In this document: positions 16,002-25,709 of the stretch, piece by piece | How the letters are laid out: the number at the start of each line of letters is the position of its first letter | How positions within the stretch are numbered: position 1 is the stretch's first letter | Source of the DNA: CAVSQX01 sp963730225 | GTDB taxonomy: Bacteria; Planctomycetota; Phycisphaerae; Tepidisphaerales; Tepidisphaeraceae | Assembly (NCBI GenBank): GCA_963730225.1 | Contig: CAVSQX010000001.1 | Location: 310,001 to 374,000, forward strand | Reading direction: 5' to 3' | Length of the DNA stretch: 64,000 nucleotides | Translations under genes and position numbers: made by a program | The notes under the pieces: model-generated | Databases searched by the model: none | Told to the model about the DNA's origin: nothing | The model's input: the letters and a program-made list of their open reading frames with translations, nothing else

Positions 16002-19000
16002 TTAGTCCTTCCCACGAACATCCCGCCCCCGGAAATTTTTCCGCCGATTGCGGCGTGAAATCAAACCCATCGCAAAACCGCAAATCGCAATCCCCATCGG
16101 TTCCGGCACCGTCGATGAAAAACCTTCCGCGATTTGCGCGGTGTCGGCGGCAGCCATCTCCGCCGGATCGGCCGCCAGCGATGCTCCCTGCGTATTGAAA
16201 GCATTGTCGATCAGCGTGTAGTCGTCGCCGTTGACGACGCCGTCGTAATTGAAATCGCCATTGTGCCAGCCGGTGAGTTTGTTGTTGAAGCCATTGTCGA
16301 TCAGCGTGTAGTCGGAGCCATTGACGACGCCGTCGAGATTGGCGTCGCCGAAGTAGGTGTATTTTACAAGCGCATCGGTACTTGTGACGGCGTGGCCTTC
16401 GAAGGTGCTTATCAATGAGCCGCTGCCGTTGGAGTTGAGTTCGGCGCCGAGAGCGGTGTTCTGCGTCCCGGCCGCCGCGGAACTGGTGATGCCCGTGCCG
16501 TTCCACGAGCCGCCGTTGTATCCCTGGCGAATCTCGCTGGTGAGCGTGGTGAGATTGCCGTTGTGGAGGATCATGTCATTGTTGGCCATGTCGAGCAGTC
16601 CGGTGCCGCCGTCGAGGAAGGTGAGGCTGCTGAGCTGAAGGCAAATCGGCGATGACGCGCCAAGGTTGCTGACGGCGGCGATTGCGCCATCGTCAATCGA
16701 CAGCGCGCTGTTGACGGGCAACGCTCCGGGCGAGTCGATTTGCATCGTTCCGCCGCTGACGGTGGTTCCGTTGCTGTACGTGTTCGTGCCGCTGAGCACC
16801 GCCGTGCCGGTCAAGCCTTTGGCCAGCGGGCCTGTGCCGCTGATGTTGCCGGCGAGCGTGAGCTTGCTGCCCGAGCCGGTGCGGAGGAACGCGCCGCCGG
16901 TGGTAAGAATCACCGGTGCGGAGATTGTTTCATTGCCGCTGCTGACGGTGATTTGCGACTGCGCGCCGATGTCGTTGAGAATCAGCGACCCGCCCGCTCC
17001 CTGCCCGATCGTGTCGGAACCGGGGTTGGGAAACTGAAGATTGGCGACGGTCGTGTTTGCGTCGAGCGTGATCGTCTGGCTGGCGGCGCCTTCGATGTAC
17101 GCCACGGTGCCGGCTCCATTGGGCATGGTGTTGTTTTGCCAGTTGGTGGGAGTGATCCAGCTTCCGCCGGACGGACTCTGCCAGACGCGGATGTTCCCCA
17201 GCGCCGCGCCGACGGCGAATTGCGTCCCGATGCCTGAGCGGGCATGCGCGCTGGTCAAATCCAAAAGGACTTCAAGATCAAGATTGTTCGACGTGGTGTT
17301 CACGCCCAGATCGTAAACTGCGTTGCTCAATAACGGCCCAGACGCCGATTGGTTCGTGAAGGTTTGATCGATCACCGTCGTACCGCCCAGTTCGATACGG
17401 AAGCGAAGCGTGTCGCCGCTCTGCAATCCAGAACCAGCAAGTGTCTGGCCGAGAAACCCGACGACGACGTCATTGCCACCGAGCGTAGCAGCGTTGAGCG
17501 TCAGGTCGGCAACCGTGTCGTACATGAGCGCCATGGCTGAGCTGTCGTTGTTGATTGTCATCGCCAAACCCAGGGCGCTGACGTTGGCGGCGTTGTTGTT
17601 GAAAATCGTTTGAACATTTCCGTTGCCGGTCCATGCCGAGGTGACGTCAGAGGAGAGGGGTGAGGCGGTGAGATACGAGGCGGCGTTGCTCGCGCTGGCA
17701 TCGGTGAAGTGCAGCGCAGCCAGTGCGACGTTTGCGCTTGAATCAACCAGGCCGCTGTTGGTTGCATCCACCAGTTGGTGGGATGTCGATTGGATCGCCG
17801 CGATCAGCCCCGTCGAGGCCGGGGTGGCTTTGGCCGTTGCGTTGAGTGATCCGGAAGAGCCGCTGCCTTGCGCTTCGGCGCGGGCGCTGGTGATGGCGGT
17901 GGCGGATACGCTGGCGTTGCCGGTTCCCTCGCTGCCGCTGACCGCGCCCCCTTCGGGAAGCGGTCCCGGCGCGCCGGGTGTGATCCGCGCGTTCGCGGTT
18001 GCCGGGCCGGTTCCGTTTTGCGTTGCGGTTGCCATGCCCAGGGCATTTCCGCCGTTGCCGGACTGCTGTGAAGATGTGCCACCGGCCGATCCGCCGTCGC
18101 CGCCGTAGACGATCGTGGTTGCGCTGACCAGGCCCGGCCCGTTGCCGGTGGCGACGCTGGTCGCCGTGCCTGATCCGCCGTTGCCGCCGCTGCCTTCGGC
18201 GACGTTTGCCGACGTCACGCCGTTGCCGCCGGCCTGCCCCGCCGCGGTGGCCTGGGCGGCCACGTCGCTGCTAAGCCCAGTGGTTCCGGTGCCCACGGCG
18301 GTTGCGGTGGCAGTTCCATTTCCTCCGTTGCCGGCGGTCGCTCCGAACGTGCCGCCGGTCAGCGAACCTCCGGCCGCTGTGGGGACGGAGCCACTGATAT
18401 TGGTCGCGTCAACCGTGATATCTCCATCCGCGGTACCGTTGATGGTTGACGTGGCGCTACCGCCCGCGCCGGCATGAACGCCCTGGTCGTTTCCTCCGGC
18501 GCCACCGGACGTGAAGACGATGGCAGTGACCACAGCGGCGCCGGTTTGCGAGAAGGAAAGACTGGAGCTGGCGTTTCCGCCGGTCGCAGCCGCGCCGCCG
18601 TCTCCCGATCCGCCCGAGCCACCGATGGCGTCTTGTTCCATGGACAGCACACTGCTGGTCGATCCGCTGACGCTGTTGGAAATGCTGACGCTCCCTCCGC
18701 TGCCGGGAGCGGCCAAAAGGGTGCCCGCGCCACCGCTGCCGCCGACGGCGGTGGCGACGATGATCACATTCCCACCTGCGGAGGATGATCCCGAAATCGA
18801 TCCGAGCAACCCGGGGCCTCCCGCGCCGCCGGTATTGGAGGCCCCGATTCCCGCGCCACCGGCGCCCCCGGTCGAAGTTGCTGAAATTTTGACCTCATCG
18901 GAGCTGGCGTTAGCGCCGCTGGCGGAAACCGTCGCGCTCGCCCCCGCGCCGCCGGAACCCGAGTTTCCGGAGTTGGACACTCCGCCGCCTGATCCACCGA

Positions 19001-20973
19001 CGGCGGAGGCGGCAATGGTCACAGCGCCCTTTCCCATAATCGTGCTGGTGCCGGTTGCCGTTGCCGAGACGGTGGCTGCCGCGCCGTTTCCACCGGAACC
19101 CGAAGCAGCATACAGCGGGCCGCCCGTACTTCCTCCGACGCTCAGATCGGGAAATACGGCGGCGATGTTTCCCGAAGGATCGGCGTCGGCATCGGCTTCC
19201 AGAGTGATGTTCGAATTGGCGGTGATGTTCGCGGTGGTGGTTGCCGTTGCGCCGTTGCCGGTGATTCCGTCGCCGCCGAAGGAACCCAGAAGAACGAAGA
19301 CATTTTTTTCGCCATCGAGCGTGGCGGTGTAGGACGACTGCCCGGTTCCGGCAGTGCCGGGCGTTCCGGTGTCGGCGCCGCCGCCTCCACCTCCGACGGC
19401 CACTTGCGTGATGGAGAGAATTCCCGAAGTCGACGCGGTGATGTCATTGCTCAGGGAGACCGATGCGCCGTTGCCGCCGGTTGCGCCGCTGAGCCCGAAG
19501 CCGCCGTATCCACCGACAGCCGCCAGCGACGCGGTTACGTCTCCACCACCGGTTGAAGTGCCGACAACCGAATTGTTGTCTACGACGACTCCCGCGCCGT
19601 TTCCGGCCGTGAAGGTAGCACCGACGGCGTTTCCGCCGTATCCACCGGTGGCGATGGCGGTGGCGCTGACGGGGTCGGGGCCGGCGCTTTGGCTGTTGGC
19701 AACGGCTTCGGCCGTGTTGCCGGATCCGCCGTTTCCGACAGCGGTGCCGGTGATGCTTCCACCGTTGCCGCCATTGATCGCCGCGTATGCGCTGGCGGTG
19801 CTGTTGTTGGCGGTGGTGTTGGTGCTGCTGGCGTAGGCGCTTCCGATGGCAAGGCCGCCAGAGCCGGCGGTGCTCGTGCCGGTCGTTCCCGATCCGCCCA
19901 GGCCGCCCGAGGCGTAGGAACCCACGTTAATGTTGAAGCTGCTGGGAATGTCCAGCAGATCCTCGGCCTGGCCGCCGTTTCCCGCGGTTCCGTTCTGCAC
20001 GTCGCCGCCCGCACCCGCCTGGACGTCGCTGCCAAGCACGAAGTTTTGATCCGTGTAATTCTGCGACGACCCGAACTGAAGATTGGCGTCGCCGCCGTTT
20101 CCTGATGTGGCATTGACTGCCGTGCCGCCGGCGCCGCCGGTTAGATTTAGCCCAATACTCAGGTTACTGGAACTACCGCTGATTGGCCCGCTGGGGCTTC
20201 CTTGCAGGAGTGTTTCGGCGCCGCCGACGCCGCCGTTGCCGCGGGAGGCCGATGCGCCGCCCGCTCCGCCGATCAGGTCCACGTTAAGGCTGACATAACT
20301 GGCGCTGCTGGTTCCCGAAAGTGTGCCGAGCGAAGCGACGCCGCCCGCGCCGCCGTTACCGGTAGCTCCCGCTGAGTTACCGGCGGGTGGGCCTCCCTTG
20401 GCCCCGCCCGCGCCGCCCGCGCCGCCCGCGCCACCGGTGGCGCTAGCGTTTACGACAACGGAGTTGGTGGAGGTCGTCGGTCCTGACGCCGTGACAATGG
20501 CCTGGCCTCCCACGCCGCCGGTTCCACCCTGCGCGCCTCCCTGCATCGTCGAACCGGGAGCCCCCGTTCCACCGACGCCGCCCGCTCCGCCGGTGGCGGT
20601 GGCTTCGTCTGTCATGTTGGTGCTGGCGTCGCCGCTGGCGGTCACCGTTGCCGTTCCACCGACGCCGCCGGCTCCGCCGTGGAAAGAGGAAATGGTTGAG
20701 TTTCCGCCCGTTCCACCGACGCCTCCGGTACCGGTCGCATTGTTGTCGGAATCGCCCGAAGTTTCGGTGGGGGATACCGCTCCGCCCATGCCACCGGCGC
20801 CCGGCGTCGGCAGCATCGCGTTTCCATTGGTGCCGGCAGTGCCCATCGTTCCGGTCACCGGCGGAAGGGTCGCGCCGGCGGCCGGCATCGAGGCGAGGGC
20901 CATCGAAATCGCCGCGACCAGAGCCGACATGTGCCGGTTCGTCCGTAAAGTTTCGCGTGTGCGCATCATCATT
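16002..20973 (-). CDS. Giant Gly-rich PGRS-like surface protein, dockerin and PEP-CTERM
   Basis: About 1656 residues from the ATG cluster at 20973-20967 (GGAG just upstream). The order is: a signal peptide ending MPAAGATL; about 1100 residues of Gly-Gly repeats (GGAGGVGGTATVTASG, GGNGG, GSGGAGASATVSASG), each alternating with beta-prone Ala/Thr/Ser segments; beta-helix sequence of the autotransporter-associated strand type (LTLAGNISGTGPLAKG, GTNTYSNGTTVSGGTM); two dockerin-like Ca loops (GDANLDGVVNGSDY and GDFNYDGVVNGDDY); and a VPEP motif, hydrophobic helix and RRNRRK tail. The PEP-CTERM tail marks it for exosortase processing at the inner membrane and export. The repeats resemble mycobacterial PE_PGRS proteins but lack a PE domain. 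No beta-barrel is present. Confidence 0.9.
16190..16362 (-). repeat. Dockerin-like Ca-loop cassette, copy 1
   Basis: A segment of about 170 bases encodes GDANLDGVVNGSDYTLIDN and GDFNYDGVVNGDDYTLIDN. It recurs with very few base changes in three other genes of this window (21238-21410, 24155-24327, 37276-37448). The similarity extends to silent positions. Confidence 0.85.
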
Positions 20974-21058
20974 TCTCCAAGCCCCGAGGAACACAAAAAC
21001 CCACAGAATTGAACACGTTCTCCCAGCTCGACCCGAGAACCTTAAAATCCAAGCCGTA

Positions 21059-22840
21059 TCACCGCACTCGAACTGACGCCAGCGGCCTGCCGCGGCGGCG
21101 GCGGCGAATCAATCCGAAGGCGGCCCAACCCAGCAGCGCCACACTGCCCGGCTCAGGCACCGAAGCCGAGCCGACGGCGATCTGTGAAGTGTTCACGCCA
21201 ATCATCTCTGCCGGCTCCGAAGCCAGCGACGGTCCCTGCGTGTTGAAGGCGTTGTCAATCAGCGTGTAATCGTCGCCGTTGACGACGCCGTCGTAGTTGA
21301 AATCGCCGTTGTGCCAGGCCGTGAGCGCGTTGTTAAAGCCGTTGTCGATCAGCGTGTAATCGCTGCCGTTCACAACGCCGTCGAGATTCGCATCGCCGTA
21401 GTACGTGTATTTGATGGTGAACGTGCTGCCGCTGATCGCGTATCCCAGGGCTGTATTCGAGTTCCCCGCCGCCAGCGAACTGGCGATGCCGTCGCCGTTC
21501 CATGCGCCGTGATTGTAACCGGCGATCAGCTCGGCCAGGATCGAAGCCGCGTCGTGGCCGGGCGTGGTCGCGTTAAGAACAAGCGTGTTGTCGGTGAGAT
21601 CCAGCCTGGAGCCGCCGGACAGTGCGACGGCGGATTGCGCGTTGATCGCATGGACTGCGTCAAAGGTTACGACCGCCGGCGCCGTGTCCGAGCCGATGGT
21701 AATGATTCCCGTCCCGCTGATGACGCCCGTGCTGGAACTGACGGCAAAATCGAGCGCACCGTTGTCGAGAATGGGTCCGCTTCCGCCGTAGGTTGCGTAA
21801 AACGTGCCGCTGGCCCCGCCGTCAACGTTGAGTGCTCCGTTGTTCTCGACGGCGTCGAAGAAAACGTTGGGCTGCGTGCCGGTGAGATGGATAATGCCGT
21901 CGGAATTGCTGGTTACGCCGGCAAAGACCGCGGCCGATCCGGCCAGCGAAATCGTTCCGTCGTTAACCAGCCCGCCGTCCACCCGCAAGGTTCCGAAGCC
22001 GGCGATGAGCGCGCCGCTTTGGTTGCTCAGATCATGCGCGAAATGGATGGTGCCGCCGGCTAGGCTGATCAGGCCGGCGTTGCTGTTGCCGCTGCCGGAG
22101 ATGACCAGCGTTTGTGCGGTGGCGGCGGAGACTTCGCCGTCGGAATTGTTTGTCACCGTGCCGCTGATTCTTCCCGATCCGTCGATCAAACCGTCATTGG
22201 TCACCGTTGGTATTTGCAGGCGCGAGCTGGCCGGATTGGTCAGCTGTACTTCGCCGCCATTGGCAACCGCGAGTGTCGACGCGCTGACCGTGGCATTTCC
22301 CACCGCTACCACGCCGCCCGACAGAACCGACATGGTCGGGGCGGAAAGGGTCGCACGGTCGTCGAGATCAAGCTCGCCCGCGGCGTCGGCGGAACCTGTG
22401 GCAGAGATACTTTGCCCGGTTGTGTCGAGAAATGTCCCTCCGGAATCAACCGTGAGCGTGCTCGTGCTCATCGAGCCGCCGTGGAAATCATAAATCCCCG
22501 CGACTTCGATGCTGGTCGGCGAGACGGAAACGCCCGACTGCGTGAATGTGCCGCCCGCATCCACCAGGATCGATGTGGCGGAGAATGCTCCGCTTTGAGC
22601 GAGGAACGTTCCGGCGACTTCGACGCTCGACGACGAGATGGACATCCCGGCCTGCGTGAACGTGCCGCCGCCGTAAACGACGACCGAGTCGGCCGACAGC
22701 GACCCCGAACTGCCGTTGAGAACCCCTTCGACCTGTAGCGCGGAAGTCGCCAACGGACCGCCGGCCACCGCTAAAGTCCCGCTGGAATCCACCGTGAGCG
22801 TGCCGCCGACTTGTAATCCCATCGCCGAATTGAGCGTCAA
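21059..22840 (-). CDS. Beta-helix, dockerin and PEP-CTERM part of a split NHL protein
   Basis: 593 codons beginning at a TTG without Shine-Dalgarno and without a signal peptide. The frame contains short beta repeats (VGGTLTVDSSGTLAVAGG, SSVEVAGTFLAQSGAF, VDAGGTFTQSG), then the dockerin-like pair and the tail VPEPGSVALLGWAAFGLIRRRRR. It overlaps the end of the NHL frame (22837) by four bases. Reading one extra base in the G5 run at about 22856-22860 joins the two into VGTGGNPGASLTLNSAMG, giving one protein of about 935 residues with a signal peptide, NHL propeller, beta-helix, dockerin and PEP-CTERM. It is therefore probably the second half of one gene rather than a separate one. Confidence 0.75.
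   Translation of the reverse strand: MTLNSAMGLQVGGTLTVDSSGTLAVAGGPLATSALQVEGVLNGSSGSLSADSVVVYGGGTFTQAGMSISSSSVEVAGTFLAQSGAFSATSILVDAGGTFTQSGVSVSPTSIEVAGIYDFHGGSMSTSTLTVDSGGTFLDTTGQSISATGSADAAGELDLDDRATLSAPTMSVLSGGVVAVGNATVSASTLAVANGGEVQLTNPASSRLQIPTVTNDGLIDGSGRISGTVTNNSDGEVSAATAQTLVISGSGNSNAGLISLAGGTIHFAHDLSNQSGALIAGFGTLRVDGGLVNDGTISLAGSAAVFAGVTSNSDGIIHLTGTQPNVFFDAVENNGALNVDGGASGTFYATYGGSGPILDNGALDFAVSSSTGVISGTGIITIGSDTAPAVVTFDAVHAINAQSAVALSGGSRLDLTDNTLVLNATTPGHDAASILAELIAGYNHGAWNGDGIASSLAAGNSNTALGYAISGSTFTIKYTYYGDANLDGVVNGSDYTLIDNGFNNALTAWHNGDFNYDGVVNGDDYTLIDNAFNTQGPSLASEPAEMIGVNTSQIAVGSASVPEPGSVALLGWAAFGLIRRRRRGRPLASVRVR
21238..21410 (-). repeat. Dockerin-like Ca-loop cassette, copy 2
   Basis: Near-identical to the cassettes at 16190, 24155 and 37276. 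It encodes the paired GDANLDGVVNGSDY and GDFNYDGVVNGDDY loops just before the PEP-CTERM tail. Confidence 0.85.
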
Positions 22841-23865
22841 TGAAGCGCCAGGATTTCCCCCGTTCCCACGTCCAAGCTTGTGGGGCCGACGGTCGGATCG
22901 GTGAAGACATTGGTCCCGCTCACCCAGGAGGCGGGATCGAAATATCGATCGGCGATATTGCCCACCTGCTCGGCGACATAAACCATGCCGGTTGGCGCGA
23001 CGGCGATGCCGTACGGAGTGTTGAGCGATCGCGCGCCGGCCGTGGTGGTTGATTCCTGGAAAGTCTGCGAGGCGTCGAAGACCTCCACGCGCGAGTTGTC
23101 GGCATCCGCTACATAGGTTATTCCAGTCGCGCCCACGGCGACGCCAGTGGGTGCGTGGAACTGGCCCGGGCTGTTGCCCAGCGAACCGAAGGTCTTCTGA
23201 AGCGTGCCGGTGGAACTGAAAATATCAATCCGATTGTTATTGCCGTCGGCCACGTACAGATTGCCCGACGGATCCAGTGACATGCCAACCGGCGTGTTCA
23301 ACGTTCCCTGGCCGAACTGAAATTGATAGACGCCGGCGGTGCTGAAAGCCTGGATGCGACTTTGGGTGAAATCGGCGACATAGATGTAACCCAGCGTGTT
23401 GTTGATCGCGATTCCCGAAGGAAATGTGAACTGTCCGTTGCCCGTACCCGAGCTGCCGAAAGCCGGTCCGGGATTTCCTGTCGGTGTCCACGGACGAACC
23501 GTCTGCCCGGCCGCATTGGAAACGTACACAACATTCGACGAGGTGACGGCAACGCCATAGGGCGTTTGATTCAAATTCCCCAGGATGGTCGGCCCGATGT
23601 CGTTCTGGTACGCCCCGGTTGTGTTGTAAACATCGACGAGATTGAGCCCCGGATTAGTGACGAACACCAAGCCGGTCGGCCCGACCGCGACGGCGTTGGG
23701 GCTGGAAAGCGCATTGCTGGACCCCGATCCCCCAAAGCTATTGAGAAACGTCAGTTGCTGCCCCCACGCCTCGCCACCCCAAATAAGCCAACTGCAAACT
23801 CCTGCGGCGATCGCAGAATTCCAGACGCAGTTTAACCGTGGCGCTCGATGCAATTTTCGTGGCAT
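22837..23865 (-). CDS. NHL-repeat secreted protein (5' part of a split gene)
   Basis: 342 residues from ATG 23865, chosen for the GGAGG seven bases upstream and the signal peptide NSAIAAGVCSWLIWGGEAWGQQ; the frame is open 34 codons further upstream. About six NHL-type beta-propeller blades follow (SPNAVAVGPTGLVFVTN, TPYGVAVTSSNVVYVSN, FPSGIAINNTLGYIYVAD, TPVGMSLDPSGNLYVAD, APTGVAVGATGITYVAD, TPYGIAVAPTGMVYVAE). NHL propellers bind ligands or partner proteins at the cell surface. The frame stops just where a beta-helix frame takes over, so the stop is probably a frameshift product. Confidence 0.8.
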   Translation of the reverse strand: MPRKLHRAPRLNCVWNSAIAAGVCSWLIWGGEAWGQQLTFLNSFGGSGSSNALSSPNAVAVGPTGLVFVTNPGLNLVDVYNTTGAYQNDIGPTILGNLNQTPYGVAVTSSNVVYVSNAAGQTVRPWTPTGNPGPAFGSSGTGNGQFTFPSGIAINNTLGYIYVADFTQSRIQAFSTAGVYQFQFGQGTLNTPVGMSLDPSGNLYVADGNNNRIDIFSSTGTLQKTFGSLGNSPGQFHAPTGVAVGATGITYVADADNSRVEVFDASQTFQESTTTAGARSLNTPYGIAVAPTGMVYVAEQVGNIADRYFDPASWVSGTNVFTDPTVGPTSLDVGTGEILALH

Positions 23866-23999
23866 TTGCGAACCTCCAACCAGAGTGATCGATTTTCTAC
23901 CACAAATGGCTGCGATTGCAGCAAGAAAAACGAAATGATATCGGTTCGTGCTCTGCCAGACACGCATTGGCGATCGATGGATGCCGACGCGGCTTCATT

Positions 24000-25709
24000 T
24001 CAATTTCGCGCGGCACATTTAAAGCGCCGACGTGTCATCAGTACGCCGACTCCCAGTGCCAGCATGAAGCTGCCGGGCTCAGGGATGTTGGAAGCCACTT
24101 GAGCTGTATCTGTCGCGATCATTTGGGTGGAAACGGCCGCCAGCGATGCTCCCTGCGTGTTAAACGCGTTGTCGATCAGCGTGTAATCATCCCCGTTCAC
24201 GACGCCATCGTAATTGAAATCGCCGTTGTGCCAACCGGTCAGCGCGTTGTTAAAGCCGTTGTCGATGAGCGTGTAATCCGAGCCGTTCACCACGCCGTCG
24301 AGATTCGCATCGCCGTAATAGGTGTAGCGGATCAGCACATCGGTACTGGTGACGGTCTGACCCTCGAAGGCGCTCATCAGAACGCCGCTGCCGTTGCTGT
24401 TGAGTTCCACGCCCAGGGCCGTGTTCGTCGTCGCCGCCGCGGCGGAGCTGGTGATGCCAGTGCCCGTCCACGATCCGCCGTTGTATCCCTGATGAATCTC
24501 TCCCGTCAGCGTCGCCAGACTGCCGTTGTGCACGATCATGTCATCGTTGGTCAGGTCGATCTCTCCGCTGTTGGTCAACGAACTGAGTTGCGGCACGAGG
24601 TTCGCGCCTGATCCATGATTGGCGAACGTTACCAATGCCCCGGAATTGACCGTCAATTTCGTATTGGCTGGATAAGCCGTTGACGATGCGAAGATCAGCC
24701 CTCCGCCGTTGGCCGTCGTGCCCTGGCTGAACGAATTCGCCCCGCTCAGCGTCAGCGTGCCCGCGCCGACTTTCGTCAGCGCCAGCGTCACATGTTGGCC
24801 GTCGGTGATGTTGCCGGCGAAGGTTGTATCGGTTCCCAGATTGCCGATGGATAACGTCGTCGCGCCGGCGGTGCCGGAATTCGACCCGCGGAAAAGCGAG
24901 TCGGCCACTCCCGACAGCGATCCGAGATTCAACGTCATTCCCCCGTTGTCGGCAATAAACCCCTGCGAGCTACCCTGGTTCACCGTCATGGCGTAGGCGG
25001 CGCTGGCGCTGGTAGACATCGAAGTATCAAAAACCGTCGAAGCGCCGGAGCTGGTGTGCGAGAAGCTTCCCGCAAAGCCGCTTTCGTTTCCATCAATCGA
25101 AGCGCCGGTGCTGTTGATGGCTCCGCTGCCGGTCACGGTGTTGGTGATCGTGCCCGCGGCCGTGAGGCTGAGAGTTCCGTTTGCGCCAATCACCACGCTG
25201 GAATTGGCAGCGCCGAGATTCTCTGCCGTCGAGATCGTGCCGCTGCTGATGTTCGTGCCGCCGGTGTACGTGTTGGCGCCGCTGACCGTGAGCGTGCCGG
25301 TTCCGGTTTTGTTCAGCGTTCCCGATGACGAGCCGTCGGAGATGACGCCGCCGATGGAATAGGTCGCGCCGGGATCGACCTCGATGGCGGCGGACGCGCC
25401 GCTCAAATGGAACGCCCGGCTGGTCGAGATGCTCGCTGTCGCCTCGAGCGCGGCGCCGTTGATAGTTACCAATCCGCTGCTGGCCCCGAGGCTTGCGTCG
25501 GAATTGATCGCCACGTCGCCGCCGTTGATCGTCGTGCCGCCGGTGTAGGTGTTGGCGGTGTCGATCGTCAGCGTGCTGGAGCCGGATTTTGTCAATCCCC
25601 CGCTGCCGCCGATGGAACCCGAGCCGCTGAACGTGTACGAGTTGGCCGACGAATTCACGGTGGTGGAGCCGGGTGAGACATTCGTGTTGATGGTAACGGC
25701 GGTCTGCAC
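24000..25709 (-). CDS. 3' part of split giant beta-helix protein, dockerin and PEP-CTERM
   Basis: 569 codons, starting at a GTG inside continuing coding sequence. Autotransporter-associated beta-strand repeats are evident (GGLTKSGSSTLTIDTANTYT, GTLNKTGTGTLTVSGANTYT, LTKVGAGTLTLSGANSF). They are followed by the dockerin-like pair and the PEP-CTERM tail IPEPGSFMLALGVGVLMTRRR. Upstream of the GTG the same frame stays sensible back to about 25850 (NLDWNSSSSGAWDVV, TSANWLNAG, FYQGDNVNFTDAAG), a typical repeat-unit start. So it continues the frame that ends at 25655. Together with the 27666-29408 frame it forms one gene of about 1800 codons with two frameshifts. Confidence 0.75.
   Translation of the reverse strand: MQTAVTINTNVSPGSTTVNSSANSYTFSGSGSIGGSGGLTKSGSSTLTIDTANTYTGGTTINGGDVAINSDASLGASSGLVTINGAALEATASISTSRAFHLSGASAAIEVDPGATYSIGGVISDGSSSGTLNKTGTGTLTVSGANTYTGGTNISSGTISTAENLGAANSSVVIGANGTLSLTAAGTITNTVTGSGAINSTGASIDGNESGFAGSFSHTSSGASTVFDTSMSTSASAAYAMTVNQGSSQGFIADNGGMTLNLGSLSGVADSLFRGSNSGTAGATTLSIGNLGTDTTFAGNITDGQHVTLALTKVGAGTLTLSGANSFSQGTTANGGGLIFASSTAYPANTKLTVNSGALVTFANHGSGANLVPQLSSLTNSGEIDLTNDDMIVHNGSLATLTGEIHQGYNGGSWTGTGITSSAAAATTNTALGVELNSNGSGVLMSAFEGQTVTSTDVLIRYTYYGDANLDGVVNGSDYTLIDNGFNNALTGWHNGDFNYDGVVNGDDYTLIDNAFNTQGASLAAVSTQMIATDTAQVASNIPEPGSFMLALGVGVLMTRRRFKCAARN
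24155..24327 (-). repeat. Dockerin-like Ca-loop cassette, copy 3
   Basis: Near-identical to the cassettes at 16190, 21238 and 37276. It encodes the same two Ca-binding loops ahead of a PEP-CTERM tail. Confidence 0.85.

Noticed and set aside
16190..16362. Cellulosome component
   Set aside because: The dockerin-like Ca loops alone do not show a cellulosome; no cohesin, scaffoldin or cellulase is present in the window.
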